DNA of 64,000 nt from Novosphingobium sp. KCTC 2891 (GCF_025938155.1 NZ_JAPCZG010000003.1:472797-536796); one strand, 5' to 3'; positions 9,867 to 19,549 are shown, counted from the first letter of the stretch. Numbers and translations are program-made. The notes: generated by a model not told the origin, from the letters alone.

Positions 9867-10085
9867 TCAGGCAGAGAACCACAGGTGTGCCGCGATGCTG
9901 AGCAGCACGATCGCGACCATCAGCGCCAGCGCCGAAATCTGGTGCCAGTTGACCAAGCTGACGCGGTCCAGATCGCGTCGCCGCGTGTTGCGCCGGTCCA
10001 GCCAGCCCGCGACGAAGGCGATGAACGCAAGGACCAGGCCGCTGCCGGCGACAAGCTGGAACGTGGTGAGGTCGTCTGGGATCAT
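9867..10085 (-). CDS. Small membrane protein with two transmembrane helices
   Basis: A 72-residue product from the ATG at 10085 ([16 protein letters not shown]...). It has two hydrophobic stretches, about residues 10-28 and 46-68, separated by a basic loop containing [11 protein letters not shown], so it is probably an inner-membrane hairpin. No known family is recognised. It lies downstream of argG on the same strand with a hairpin between them. The frame is open further upstream, but that part runs into the end of argG and has non-coding character, so the short form is chosen. Confidence 0.6.
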   Translation of the reverse strand: MIPDDLTTFQLVAGSGLVLAFIAFVAGWLDRRNTRRRDLDRVSLVNWHQISALALMVAIVLLSIAAHLWFSA

Positions 10086-10109
10086 CGAGTGGGGGAGGGG
10101 CGCGCAGAT

Positions 10110-10138
10110 CGGGGCGGCGAGGCGGACCGGCCGCCCCG
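10110..10138 (-). terminator. Possible hairpin terminator of argG
   Basis: A nine-base perfect stem (CGGGGCGGC at 10110-10118, GCCGCCCCG at 10130-10138) with an 11-base loop lies just beyond the argG stop. No T-run follows on the minus strand, so termination would be weak or factor-assisted. Confidence 0.3.
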
Positions 10139-10149
10139 CCGCTTCCGGA

Positions 10150-11364
<1,215 letters not shown>

Positions 11365-11967
11365 GGGTAACTCCCGTAAATTCGCGCCGGGCGCGTAACA
11401 GGGAGGGGGCGCAGGCGCAACCGTGGCGGTCTTCGCAGCGCATTTAGGGCGCAGCGGAGGCGGTGTCCATGCCGGCCCGACCGGCGCTCCCAAAGCGGAG
11501 CGCCGGAGCGGCAAAGCCATTCTGGTCTTGCGATATGCAGCCATCGTCAAGGACGGGGACCGCATGGGTTCGGCGGGTCGGGAGTTGGAGATCCCGACGG
11601 ATAGCAGAAGCCAGGACTACCCACGCCCTTGGCAACCCTCCGGAGCTATGGCCAATCCGCCTTTCGCAAGAAGGAACTTCGCAGAATCGAACCTTTGGCG
11701 CTGTGGAGATGGTTGGCTGGAGATTGCCCAGTGCCCCCAAGCCATGTCTCAGATCGCCTGGAGATGGACTGGAGATCGACTGGAGATTACTGGAGTTCGG
11801 CCATTTTTGGGTCGCCGGGTTCCTGCGTGGGCCGATCCAAGTGCATCAACCGGAACGCGATTTCTGCATCTTCCAAAACCACCGATTCGGACATTTCATT
11901 CCAATTCGGCACCACTTGGTAGTGCGCCCGGGATGCCGGAATGGCATTTCCACGTGGGGGTTTTCTC
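11365..11967. other. 603-base stretch without a convincing gene; several hairpins and phased direct repeats
   Basis: Frames here on both strands are open but lack coding character, recognisable domains or good ribosome binding sites. Visible structure: a perfect 10-base stem CCGGCGCTCC/GGAGCGCCGG at 11481-11506 with a six-base loop; a seven-base stem GTCGGGA/TCCCGAC at 11577-11598; direct repeats at 11703-11797; and a small palindrome ATGCC-GGAAT-GGCAT at 11933-11947. The region may hold the argG and LuxR-type gene promoters and possibly a structured RNA. No transposase or integrase remnant is recognised. Confidence 0.5.
11758..11797 (+). repeat. Helically phased direct repeats of CTGGAGAT
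   Basis: CTGGAGAT occurs at 11758, 11769 and 11780, and CTGGAGTT follows at 11790, giving periods of 11, 11 and 10 bases, about one DNA turn. Earlier copies lie at 11717 (exact) and 11703 (GTGGAGAT). The array is about 170 bases upstream of the LuxR-type gene at 11968. Such spacing is typical of co-operative protein binding on one face of the helix, but may also reflect slippage. Confidence 0.6.
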
Positions 11968-12414
11968 ATGCTCGACGACGTTCTGACCCATAAGGAAGAT
12001 GTGAGGCTGACGGCGCGTCAGGCCGACTGCATCGCGCTCGTCGCAAAGGGCCTCAGTTCGAAGGAGATCGGGCGCGAGTTGGGTATTTCACCGTCGACGG
12101 TGGACAATCACATTGCGACCGCGATGCACCAGTTCGGGTTCGCCAACCGCAACGCGGTGGCGCGTTGGTATCGGCAAAGCCACGAATCACCTGCCGATGA
12201 TCATCATGCTGGCGGCCGGAATATGTCTCAAGAACCTTCAAGAAGAGGAACCGGACTGCCCAACACCTTCGTCGTGGGGGGGATTCGCAACTCACTTTCG
12301 TTGAAGGAAAGGATTTTGTCGGTCGCGCAGGTGTCTATTCTCTCGATTATGGCGACATCTGCCATCGTCACGTTTGTTCTTGGTTTGATCTTTCTGCTGA
12401 AGTTGCGTATGTGA
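11968..12414 (+). CDS. LuxR-type DNA-binding protein with C-terminal membrane anchor
   Basis: A 148-residue protein. Residues about 13-70 form a GerE/LuxR helix-turn-helix (LTARQADCIALVAKGLSSKE, then IGRELGISPSTVDNHIATAM). A low-complexity linker at 72-110 follows, then one strongly hydrophobic helix at about 118-144 ending in KLRM. DNA binding at the N-terminus and a C-terminal tail anchor suggest a membrane-tethered regulator; there is no receiver or autoinducer domain. The ATG at 11968 is chosen over 11941 because the latter lies within a palindrome and adds residues outside the domain. Two small genes follow on the same strand and may be its targets or partners. Confidence 0.75.
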   Translation: MLDDVLTHKEDVRLTARQADCIALVAKGLSSKEIGRELGISPSTVDNHIATAMHQFGFANRNAVARWYRQSHESPADDHHAGGRNMSQEPSRRGTGLPNTFVVGGIRNSLSLKERILSVAQVSILSIMATSAIVTFVLGLIFLLKLRM

Positions 12415-12456
12415 CGGTACAATCAGGGTCCTCGAAACGAATACAGGAGGTATCCC

Positions 12457-12798
12457 ATGATCAACCTGCGTGAATCGTCCGCCCGTGTCGTTGCCGGCGA
12501 TGCTCGGGAAATGGGGGGGATGATCGACCGCGCGCTGCTTCAGCAGATGCGCCTCGCCACGAGCTTCATCGAAGTGACCCAGGAATCGAAGCTGGCCATG
12601 CCGCTTACCCAGGCCGCGATCCAGGCGATGACCGAAGGCCTCAACTGCCTCGTCGAAGGCCGCGCCAAGATTGCCGGCTCGGTGCGCGAGATGACGCGCA
12701 TCCTCAGCGCCAGCAACCTGAAGGAAGTCAGCTTCGGCTGTCCTGACGGGCTGTGGAAGGCTTCGGTCGAAACCCCGGCGGTTGTCGCCGCTGCCTGA
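12457..12798 (+). CDS. Hypothetical small helical protein (phasin-like composition)
   Basis: A 113-residue protein preceded by a consensus ribosome binding site (AGGAGG at 12446-12451). It is mostly amphipathic helix, with no cysteine cluster, signal peptide or membrane segment. Its composition and short repeating helical pattern (AIQAMTEGLNCLVEGRAKIA) recall phasins that coat polyhydroxyalkanoate granules, but the resemblance is weak and no family is claimed. It lies between the membrane-anchored LuxR-type gene and a membrane protein gene. The strong ribosome binding site suggests abundant production. Confidence 0.65.
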   Translation: MINLRESSARVVAGDAREMGGMIDRALLQQMRLATSFIEVTQESKLAMPLTQAAIQAMTEGLNCLVEGRAKIAGSVREMTRILSASNLKEVSFGCPDGLWKASVETPAVVAAA

Positions 12799-12801
12799 CG
12801 C

Positions 12802-13263
12802 ATGACGCTTGTGTTCAACCTCGTGGTGTTTCTTCTGTTTTGGTTGATGCTTTTCTGCAACCTGGCGGTGGCGTTCCTATTCGGCCGGTCGGTCGAGAAG
12901 GCCTTTGCGGCCTTTCTGTTCGGAATCAGCCTGCTCACCTTGGTTGTGCGTCGATTGGAGCCGGGGGACGCCACGGGGCTGGATCTGGTGCAAGCACTCG
13001 ACTGGGCGATCCTAGTGATCGCCTGGTTCCTTGCTTTGCGATCGGACCGCTACTGGCCGATCTGGTTCGCCGCGATGCAGACGTTGGCGGTGGTGACCAG
13101 CGCCGTCGCATGGGCAGTGGAGGGGGTGCCGCACCTCTTTTTCACCAATCTCGCGGCGGTCTGGGCGCTGCCCGCCCTGTTCACGATGAGCTGGGGCACG
13201 ATCCGCGACCGGCGTGCCTTCGGGGCGGCCGGTCGCGATGCGTTTGGTGCAGCTTCGCGCTAG
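12802..13263 (+). CDS. Hypothetical inner-membrane protein
   Basis: A 153-residue protein starting three bases after the preceding stop. It has about four or five hydrophobic segments (roughly residues 3-28, 34-48, 62-80, 86-106 and 113-130) and a polar C-terminus. No catalytic motif is seen. Tight spacing makes it co-transcribed with the small helical protein, so the three genes from 11968 form a likely unit: membrane-tethered DNA-binding protein, soluble helical protein, membrane protein. Converges on cfa. Confidence 0.7.
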   Translation: MTLVFNLVVFLLFWLMLFCNLAVAFLFGRSVEKAFAAFLFGISLLTLVVRRLEPGDATGLDLVQALDWAILVIAWFLALRSDRYWPIWFAAMQTLAVVTSAVAWAVEGVPHLFFTNLAAVWALPALFTMSWGTIRDRRAFGAAGRDAFGAASR

Positions 13264-13272
13264 CGCCCGCGT

Positions 13273-14559
13273 TCAGCCGTTTCGGGCTGCCACGCCCAGC
13301 TGCACGATCTTTCCGTCCGCGCCGCGCGCCGCGTGGAACGCGGTTTCGGCTTCATCGATGTAGTCGCGTGTGAGCGGCAGGGCATCGCGGTCTCGCACGA
13401 TCTGGAACTGGAAGTTCACCAGATCGGCGTGCTCGAACGCGGTCGCCGCGCCCGCGAGGTAGAACAGCCACATCCGGTAGAAGCGCCCGTCATACAGCGA
13501 GATGATGCGCTCTTCCTGCGCCACGCAGCGGCTGTACCATTCGCGCAAGGTCAGCGCATAGTGGCGCCGCAGGATCTCCACGTCGGTCACCATCAGCTTG
13601 TTCGGCTCGATGGCGGCCAGCGCCTCGCTCATCGAGGGAATGTAGCCGCCGGGGAAGATATACTTGCGGGTGAAGGCGTCGGTGCCGTTAGGCGGTCCGG
13701 CCCGGCCGATCGTGTGCAGCAGCATCACGCCGTTCTTTGCCAGAAGATCGTGGCACTTGTGGAAGAACGTGCCGAAATTGGGCACCCCGACGTGCTCGAA
13801 CATCCCGACCGAGACGATCCGGTCGAAGGGCCCTTCGGCATCGCGGTAGTCGGTAAGCGAGAAGGTGACCTTGCCTTCCAGACCCTCGCGCGCGGCCCAC
13901 GCCTGGGCATAGGTCAACTGTTCGCGGCTCAGGGTGATGCCGTGGACGCTGGCGCCGGTCAGCCGATGGATTTCGATCGCCAGCCCGCCCCATCCGCAGC
14001 CGATGTCGAGCACGCGCATCCCCGGCCGGATCGCCATCTTGGCCGCGATATGCTCGATCTTTGCCTGCTGGGCCTCTTCAAGGGTGGTGATCCCGCCATG
14101 CCAATAGGCGCAGGAGTATTGCCGCAGCGGATCGAGGAACAGATCGTAGAGCCGGTCGTCGAGGTCATAGTGGTGGGCGACGTTGCGGCGCGAGGCGGTG
14201 CGTTGGTTCGCCTGGTCGAGCCGGAATGCGATGCGCTGGCCGATGCGCTGCAGCAGGCCCGGATTGTCGAGATCGCCGCCCCGGTCCCACGGATTGTTGC
14301 GGCGGATGAAAGACACGAAGTCCATGATGTCGCCGCCCTCGATCCGGACGCGGTCATCCATGAAGGCCTCGGCCATGCCCAGGCTGGGATTGCGGGCGAT
14401 GGCGCTGGGCACTTTGGCGTCCATCAGTCGCAGGCCCAGGTCCGGCCAGCCGCTGGTGGGGGTTCCATAGGACCGCTTCCGGCCCGAAGACTCGGTGACG
14501 GTCAGCGTTCCATGTTTGACAAGGCGTTTGAGTGCCTGATCGAGCAGCATCATCGTCAT
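13273..14559 (-). CDS. cfa: Cyclopropane-fatty-acyl-phospholipid synthase
   Basis: A 428-residue SAM-dependent enzyme that adds a methylene group to unsaturated phospholipid chains at the inner membrane. The SAM-binding motif is VLDIGCGWGGLAIEIH, and VGMFEHVGVPNF plus the C-terminal lipid-binding region with YFPGGYIPS-like sequence (IFPGGYIPSMSEAL) are typical. The ATG at 14559 has GGGAG six bases upstream and is preferred to upstream or slightly later methionines. The gene appears complete. Confidence 0.93.
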   Translation of the reverse strand: MTMMLLDQALKRLVKHGTLTVTESSGRKRSYGTPTSGWPDLGLRLMDAKVPSAIARNPSLGMAEAFMDDRVRIEGGDIMDFVSFIRRNNPWDRGGDLDNPGLLQRIGQRIAFRLDQANQRTASRRNVAHHYDLDDRLYDLFLDPLRQYSCAYWHGGITTLEEAQQAKIEHIAAKMAIRPGMRVLDIGCGWGGLAIEIHRLTGASVHGITLSREQLTYAQAWAAREGLEGKVTFSLTDYRDAEGPFDRIVSVGMFEHVGVPNFGTFFHKCHDLLAKNGVMLLHTIGRAGPPNGTDAFTRKYIFPGGYIPSMSEALAAIEPNKLMVTDVEILRRHYALTLREWYSRCVAQEERIISLYDGRFYRMWLFYLAGAATAFEHADLVNFQFQIVRDRDALPLTRDYIDEAETAFHAARGADGKIVQLGVAARNG

Positions 14560-14596
14560 CGCGAGACTCCCGTTTATCCCCGACGCACAATGCACG

Positions 14597-14635
14597 AAAA
14601 GCGGCGCACGTTCCCGTACGCCGCTTTTCTTTTTT
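14597..14635 (-). terminator. Bidirectional-looking intrinsic terminator between cfa and a glycine-zipper gene
   Basis: AAAAGCGGCG at 14597-14606 pairs with CGCCGCTTTT at 14619-14628, and an inner ACG/CGT extends the stem. A T-run follows on the plus strand and a shorter one on the minus strand. It would end transcription of the minus-strand gene at 14661-15077 before cfa. Confidence 0.75.
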
Positions 14636-14660
14636 CATGTTGGGGTGGTGGCGAGCCGGA

Positions 14661-15077
14661 TTAGCGGCAGCGCACGTTCCCGCGGTCGATTTCACGGCCG
14701 AGCAGACCGCCGCCCGCCGCACCGAGGATCGTGCCGAGCGCGCGGTCGCCGCGGTTGTCGATCGAGCGGCCCAGGAGGGCCCCCACGCCAGCCCCGATGA
14801 TGAGGCCGGTGGTGCCATTGCCGCGGCGACAATAATAGCGCCCGTCGCGGCCGCGCCAGATGCGGTCGTCGCGGTTCAGGCGGCGGGGTTCACTGTAGCG
14901 GCCATAGCGGTCGTAACCGCTCGAATAGTATCCACGGTCACGTCCGCCGTCATATTCGCGCTCGCGGTCGTGCGCGCGGCGTCCGTGCGCGGGTGCCCAC
15001 GGCGGCGGATCGGCGAACGCCGGTGCGGAAGGAATGGCGACCGCGGCGAGAACCGCGGCGATGATGGCTTTCTTCAT
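14661..15077 (-). CDS. Secreted glycine-zipper protein (Gly-zipper 2TM type)
   Basis: A 138-residue protein with an N-terminal signal peptide (MKKAIIAAVLAAVAIPSAPAF, cleavage after AFA). A long polar region rich in Arg, Tyr and Asp follows, with DRIWRGRDGRYYCRRGNGTT. The C-terminal glycine zipper (about residues 90-130) contains repeated GAGVGALLG and GAAGGGLLG elements. Such proteins sit in the periplasm or outer membrane and are often stress-related, with unknown precise roles. GGGAG precedes the ATG. Downstream is a strong terminator. Confidence 0.8.
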   Translation of the reverse strand: MKKAIIAAVLAAVAIPSAPAFADPPPWAPAHGRRAHDREREYDGGRDRGYYSSGYDRYGRYSEPRRLNRDDRIWRGRDGRYYCRRGNGTTGLIIGAGVGALLGRSIDNRGDRALGTILGAAGGGLLGREIDRGNVRCR

Positions 15078-15290
15078 GGGAAACTCCCTGCATCTGAAAA
15101 TGCTGATGTCTCGAACTTGCGCCGATTAACGGGCCTTCTGTCCGGACGATCCACAACGCCCGATGAACGCGCGGCCAGCGCGTCCGTTCCGCGACGGACC
15201 GGTTATCGGCGGCGGCAAGGCGTTCATCGAAAGCCACTTTGCAGGGCCGGAACGACACCTAGAACGACCTGAACGCAATACGAGGCACAC

Positions 15291-16127
15291 ATGGAACTGG
15301 ATCTGATCGATGTTTTCGGAGCGAAGCCGCTGTCGGGCAATCCGCTGGCGGTGGTGCGTGGCGGCGAGGAACTGTCGGGCACGCAGATGCAGGCGCTGAC
15401 CCGCTGGCTGGGCTTCTCCGAAACCACGTTCCTGCTGCCGCCCACCGATCCGGCAGCGGACTACCGCGTACGCATTTTCTATCCCGCGGGCGAACTGCCG
15501 TTTGCCGGACACCCCACGCTTGGTACGGCGCGGGCGTGGCTGGCTGCCGGCGGGGTGCCGCGCCGCGCGGACGAGATCGTGCAGGAATGCGGCATCGGCC
15601 TGGTTCCTGTGCGGCCGATGGGCGATCGACTGGCGTTCCGCGCGCCGCCGCTGCGCGTCTCGGGTCCGCTTTCGCCGGAGGAGCGCGCGGAGGCGATCCG
15701 CGTGGCGGGGGTGCGTGAAGATCAGGTGGTCGAGGCGATCCACGCCAACAACGGTCCGGCGTGGAAGCTGTTGCGCCTTCGGTCGGCCGAGGACGTGCTG
15801 GCTGCGCAGCCGGTCGCGCGCGCTTCGGTTCCCACCGATGTGGGGCTGGTGGGCCCTTGTGGGCCGGGCGGGGAAGCGCAGTTCGAAGTGCGCGCCTTTT
15901 TTGCCGACCCTGTGGGCAAGGTGTGCGAGGACCCGGTGACCGGCAGCCTCAACGCCGGAATCGCGCTGGCACTGTTCGAGCGGGGATTGGGCGGGGGCGG
16001 ATATGTCGCCGCGCAGGGGCGCATCGTCGGCGCGGACGGGCAGGTCCATGTGACCCGCGACGGGGCCGAGGCGTGGATCGGCGGATCGGCGGTGATCGTG
16101 ACGCGGGGTGGGACGCTGGACCTTTAA
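15291..16127 (+). CDS. PhzF-family isomerase/epimerase
   Basis: A 278-residue protein with the PhzF fold. The N-terminal LDVFGAKPLSGNPLAVV-type motif (IDVFGAKPLSGNPLAV) is followed by LGFSETTFL with the conserved catalytic glutamate, FYPAGELPFAGHPTLGTA, and in the C-terminal half EDPVTGSLNAGIA. The family comprises small-molecule isomerases and epimerases with few known substrates, so the reaction here is unknown. The gene stands alone. Confidence 0.88.
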   Translation: MELDLIDVFGAKPLSGNPLAVVRGGEELSGTQMQALTRWLGFSETTFLLPPTDPAADYRVRIFYPAGELPFAGHPTLGTARAWLAAGGVPRRADEIVQECGIGLVPVRPMGDRLAFRAPPLRVSGPLSPEERAEAIRVAGVREDQVVEAIHANNGPAWKLLRLRSAEDVLAAQPVARASVPTDVGLVGPCGPGGEAQFEVRAFFADPVGKVCEDPVTGSLNAGIALALFERGLGGGGYVAAQGRIVGADGQVHVTRDGAEAWIGGSAVIVTRGGTLDL

Positions 16128-16147
16128 CGGGACCCGTGGTTTCCTAC

Positions 16148-16186
16148 AATAACCAAATAGGTTATTTCATGGGTGAGTATCCCATG
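16148..16186 (+). promoter_or_regulatory. Two adjacent perfect inverted repeats upstream of an orphan gene
   Basis: AATAACC-AAATA-GGTTATT (16148-16166) is immediately followed by CATGGG-TGAGTAT-CCCATG (16168-16186). The second ends on the first base of the GGAGG ribosome binding site (16186-16190) of the gene at 16198. They could be operators or, if transcribed, tandem hairpins that limit ribosome access. This AT-rich island contrasts with the GC-rich surroundings. Confidence 0.55.
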
Positions 16187-16197
16187 GAGGTTCCACG

Positions 16198-17250
16198 ATG
16201 CCCAATCCCCTCGTCCAGTTTCCCGCGGCGTTCACGGCGGCCAATGCGATCGCTTTCGCCAACCCTGACAATTCCGCGCAGCCTGTCAGCGTGGAGGCGC
16301 CGTTGCCCGTTACGATCGGCAATTTTGCGGCGACGCAGGCGGTGTCGGCCGCCCAGCTTCCCGCCAGCCTTGGCGCGAAAGCGGGCGCGGCGAGCCTTTC
16401 CATTGCCCCCGCCAGCGATCTTGCCAATCTGGAGCCGGCCGGCGCGCCGATCACCGGAACGGCGATGCCGGGCGGGGGCATCGGCCTGACCGGCTGGCTG
16501 TCCGCGATCTACAAGGCCTGCACCGAAGGATCGGCGGTGTCGGGAAGCGTCACCGCCGCCGCCACCGTCGTTTCCGCGAGCAATACCTATTACATGGGCG
16601 GCACGTTCCAGGTGACCAGCGCGGGCACGACCTGCACGATCAGCTACGAGCAATCGAACGATGGCACGACCTGGGTGGCCTTGCCGGTCATTTCGGCGGC
16701 AGCGGCGAATGCCGCGCCGGTGACGACTTCATCCGCCGCAGGGCTCTTTGCCTTCACTTCGGCCGCGGCCTTCGTGCGGGCGCGCGTCTCCACCTATGGC
16801 AGCGGCACGGTGGCGGTCACGCTCAACCAGAAGCAGCAGGCCGCGCCCAACGCCGGTGTGTCGCTGGCATCGGGTGCGGCGACGATCGGCGCGGTCACGG
16901 TGACGGGCACGGTCAATACGGGCACCGGCTATACCGACAGCACAACCGCGCTGGCGGGCGCGGCCACGTTCACCGGCACCGGACGCGCCACGGGCAGCAC
17001 GCCCTATGCGTTCTTCAACGCCTGCGCCTATGCCGATCAGGCCGGAACGCTGTTTGTCGACCAATCGCTTGATACGGGAACGACTTATCAGCCGGTGGCG
17101 AGCCAGGCGGTGCCTGCTGGCAGTTTCGCCAATCTGGCGGTGCGGCTGTGCGGCGCGTTCGGTGCGGCAACGCTCTACCGCGTGCGCTATGTCAACGGCG
17201 CCACCGCGCAGGCGACGTTCCGGCTTTCCAGCAGCTTCAGCGCAGGGTGA
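16198..17250 (+). CDS. Hypothetical Ala/Thr/Ser-rich protein resembling phage tail or virion proteins
   Basis: A 350-residue protein with a good ribosome binding site (GGAGG, spacing seven). It has no signal peptide and no membrane helix, and is dominated by Ala, Thr, Ser, Gly and Val in short beta-like segments: TFQVTSAGTTCTISYEQSND, GTTWVALPVI, and later STPYAFFNACAYADQAGTLF, then DTGTTYQPV and YRVRYVNGAT. These two sandwich-like repeats, plus TGWLSAIYKA, are reminiscent of virion decoration or tail-associated proteins. No other phage gene is nearby, so it is an orphan. Function unknown; the viral resemblance is inference from composition and pattern. Confidence 0.6.
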   Translation: MPNPLVQFPAAFTAANAIAFANPDNSAQPVSVEAPLPVTIGNFAATQAVSAAQLPASLGAKAGAASLSIAPASDLANLEPAGAPITGTAMPGGGIGLTGWLSAIYKACTEGSAVSGSVTAAATVVSASNTYYMGGTFQVTSAGTTCTISYEQSNDGTTWVALPVISAAAANAAPVTTSSAAGLFAFTSAAAFVRARVSTYGSGTVAVTLNQKQQAAPNAGVSLASGAATIGAVTVTGTVNTGTGYTDSTTALAGAATFTGTGRATGSTPYAFFNACAYADQAGTLFVDQSLDTGTTYQPVASQAVPAGSFANLAVRLCGAFGAATLYRVRYVNGATAQATFRLSSSFSAG

Positions 17251-17296
17251 CGGGGGGCGGGGGCGGGGCAGATCGGCCGCCCGCCCCGTTCCCCGT

Positions 17297-18589
17297 TCAG
17301 CCGAGCGCGGCCAGCTTTTCCTCGGCGAGCCGGTCGAGTTCGGCGCGGCTCTTCTTTTCGGCGGCGGTCTTGAGCTGGCCGCACGCGGCGTCGATGTCAC
17401 GGCCGCGCGGCGTGCGGACCGGGGCGGAAATGCCCGCCGCGAACACGATCTCCGCAAAGCGCTTGATGCGATCGGGCGTCGAGCATTCATAGGCCGCGCC
17501 GTCCCACGGGTTGAACGGGATCAGGTTGACCTTGGCGGGCAGCTTGTACTGCTTGATCAGGCGGACCAGTTCGCGCGCGTCGGCATCGCTGTCGTTCTTG
17601 TCCTTCAGCATCACGTATTCAAAGGTGATGCGGCGGGCGTTCGACGCGCCGGGATAATCGGCGCAGGCCTGGAGCAGTTCCTCCAGCCCGTACTTGCGGT
17701 TGATCGGCACGATCTCGTCGCGCACATCCTTGTTCACTGCGTGGAGCGAGACGGCGAGATTGACGCCGATTTCCTCGCCCGCGCGGGCCATCATCGGCAC
17801 GACGCCGCTGGTCGACAGCGTGATGCGACGCTTCGACAGGGCCAGCCCTTCGCCGTCCATCACCAGCTTGAGCGCATCGCGCACGTTGTCGAAATTGTAG
17901 AGCGGTTCGCCCATGCCCATCATCACGATGTTGGTCAGCAGGCGACCGTCCGAGGTGTAGGCGCTGGCGGCCTCCTCGGTTTCCTCGTCGAAGTCCAGCC
18001 CCGCCATCGTGCCGGTGCGGGTATCGTTGGCGCCCTTGGGCCATTCGCCCAGCGCATCGCGTGCCAGCATCACCTGCCCGACGATTTCGCCCGGCGTCAG
18101 GTTGCGCACCAGCCGCATCGTGCCGGTGTGGCAGAAACGGCAGTTGAGCGTGCAGCCCACCTGGCTGGAAACACAGAGCGTGCCCCGGTCCGCGTCGGGA
18201 ATGAACACCATCTCGAAATCGTGCTTGTCCGCCGTGCGCAGCAGCCACTTGCGCGTGCCGTCGGTCGAAACCTGCGCCTCGACGATCTCCGGCCGCCCGA
18301 TGACGAAGCGTTCGGTCAGCCAGGGCCGCATCGTCTTGGCGATGTCGGTCATGGGCTCGAACTCTGTCACGCCGCGGTGATAGAGCCAGTGGAACACCTG
18401 CTTGGCGCGCAGCTTGGCCGCCTTGGCATCAAGGCCCGCTTCTTCGAACAGCTCGGCGATCCGTTTTTTCGGCAGGCCCATCAAGTCGACGCGGCCATCC
18501 TCGCGCGGGGTGACGCCATCGACAAGGCCGGGGCGCGAAACGGGGACGGGATCGGTGTGGCCGGGGATCGGCATCAGGGGGGTATGCAT
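17297..18589 (-). CDS. rlmN: 23S rRNA (adenine-2503)-C2 / tRNA methyltransferase, radical SAM
   Basis: A 430-residue radical-SAM enzyme that methylates A2503 of 23S rRNA and A37 of some tRNAs. The cluster motif is seen in [11 protein letters not shown] (CxxxCxxC), with [12 protein letters not shown] and the C-terminal methyl-carrier region near CGQL. The frame is open upstream to 18697; the start at 18589 ([14 protein letters not shown]) fits the family best, though no clear ribosome binding site is present and ATG at 18598 is possible. Confidence 0.93.
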   Translation of the reverse strand: MHTPLMPIPGHTDPVPVSRPGLVDGVTPREDGRVDLMGLPKKRIAELFEEAGLDAKAAKLRAKQVFHWLYHRGVTEFEPMTDIAKTMRPWLTERFVIGRPEIVEAQVSTDGTRKWLLRTADKHDFEMVFIPDADRGTLCVSSQVGCTLNCRFCHTGTMRLVRNLTPGEIVGQVMLARDALGEWPKGANDTRTGTMAGLDFDEETEEAASAYTSDGRLLTNIVMMGMGEPLYNFDNVRDALKLVMDGEGLALSKRRITLSTSGVVPMMARAGEEIGVNLAVSLHAVNKDVRDEIVPINRKYGLEELLQACADYPGASNARRITFEYVMLKDKNDSDADARELVRLIKQYKLPAKVNLIPFNPWDGAAYECSTPDRIKRFAEIVFAAGISAPVRTPRGRDIDAACGQLKTAAEKKSRAELDRLAEEKLAALG

Positions 18590-18833
18590 GGGCGGCATAT
18601 AAGGATTCGCGGCCGCGCACGCAAATGGGCGCGCACGAACCTTCGGCAGGGAAGGGCGTTCCACGGCTCGTCCCCCGCCGGCCACCATCCACAGCACGTA
18701 TATGTTGCTAAAATACCACGGTTTCTTGTTGTCTCAGGTTCAGGAAACCATACCGTCCTCCCAGACATTCAGAGGACCACTGTCGGGCCGCACGTTCTCT
18801 TTGCCGGCAGGGGAATTTCGAATGGAGTGTTAC

Positions 18834-19514
18834 ATGAACAAGATCCGCGCCATCCTCGCCGTCGGCACCGCGCTTGCCGCTGCCGCCGCCGCACCTGCGT
18901 TCGCGCAGGATGCCACGCCGGCAGAAGGTTTCGCCGGTCCGCGCGTCGAAGCGCTCGTCGGGTATGACCACCACCGTTCGGGCAGCAGCGTCGATAACGA
19001 CACCACGCGCAACACCAAGCAGTCGATCGACGGTGTCGTATTCGGTGGCGGCATCGGGTACGACGTGGCGACCGGTCCGAACATGACCATCGGTGCCGAA
19101 GCCGAAATCACCGAGAGCAGCGCCGGTTGGGACAACAACAACGGCGTGCCCAACACGTTCAACCTCGGCCGGGTCGATGCCGGGCGTGACATCTATGTCG
19201 GCGGCCGCGTGGGCTATGCCATGTCGCCCAGCACGCTGCTCTATGTGAAGGGCGGCTACACCAACGCCCGTTACAACCTGAAGGGCACCGACGGCACGGT
19301 CAATCTCAGCCAGCGGCTGGATACCGACGGCTGGCGCGTGGGCGCGGGCGTGGAACAGAAGCTCGGCCAGAACACCTTCGCCAAGCTTGAATACCGCTAC
19401 TCGAACTACGGCAAGGGCGAGTTCGACTTCAACGGCGGCACGCCGGACAGCAGCCGCTTCAACATCGACACGGACCGTCATCAGGTGATGGCGGGCGTGG
19501 GCGTGCGCTTCTGA
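18834..19514 (+). CDS. Outer-membrane beta-barrel protein (first of a tandem pair)
   Basis: A 226-residue protein with a signal peptide ending PAFA-QD and a small opacity/OmpA-like barrel. It shows alternating strands, a C-terminal RHQVMAGVGVRF ending in Phe as expected for BAM recognition, and GYAMSPSTLLYVKGGYTNAR in the middle. GGAG lies seven bases before the ATG. The upstream region has GGTTTC (18720-18725) pairing with GAAACC (18744-18749), a possible operator. It is closely related to the next gene (identical stretches WDNNNGVPNTFNLGRV and SNY-KGEFDFNG), so the pair arose by duplication. Confidence 0.85.
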   Translation: MNKIRAILAVGTALAAAAAAPAFAQDATPAEGFAGPRVEALVGYDHHRSGSSVDNDTTRNTKQSIDGVVFGGGIGYDVATGPNMTIGAEAEITESSAGWDNNNGVPNTFNLGRVDAGRDIYVGGRVGYAMSPSTLLYVKGGYTNARYNLKGTDGTVNLSQRLDTDGWRVGAGVEQKLGQNTFAKLEYRYSNYGKGEFDFNGGTPDSSRFNIDTDRHQVMAGVGVRF

Positions 19515-19528
19515 CCTGATGACCGGAT

Positions 19529-19549
19529 GGACCGGGCAATGCCCGGTCC
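19529..19549 (+). terminator. Hairpin after the first barrel gene
   Basis: GGACCGGGC/GCCCGGTCC form a perfect nine-base stem with a three-base loop 15 bases past the stop. There is no T-run, so it may stabilise the mRNA end or attenuate rather than terminate fully. Confidence 0.35.

Noticed and set aside
11423..11993. Long open frames in the argG upstream gap on the plus strand
   Set aside because: High GC leaves stops rare; the frames have no ribosome binding site, no domains and overlap each other and the repeat array.
14577..14640. Possible small RNA at the cfa upstream hairpin
   Set aside because: The stem with flanking T-runs is explained well as a terminator of the glycine-zipper gene.
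16198..17250. Prophage hypothesis for the region around the virion-like gene
   Set aside because: No integrase, terminase, portal, lysin or attachment-site repeats nearby; neighbours are phzF and rlmN.
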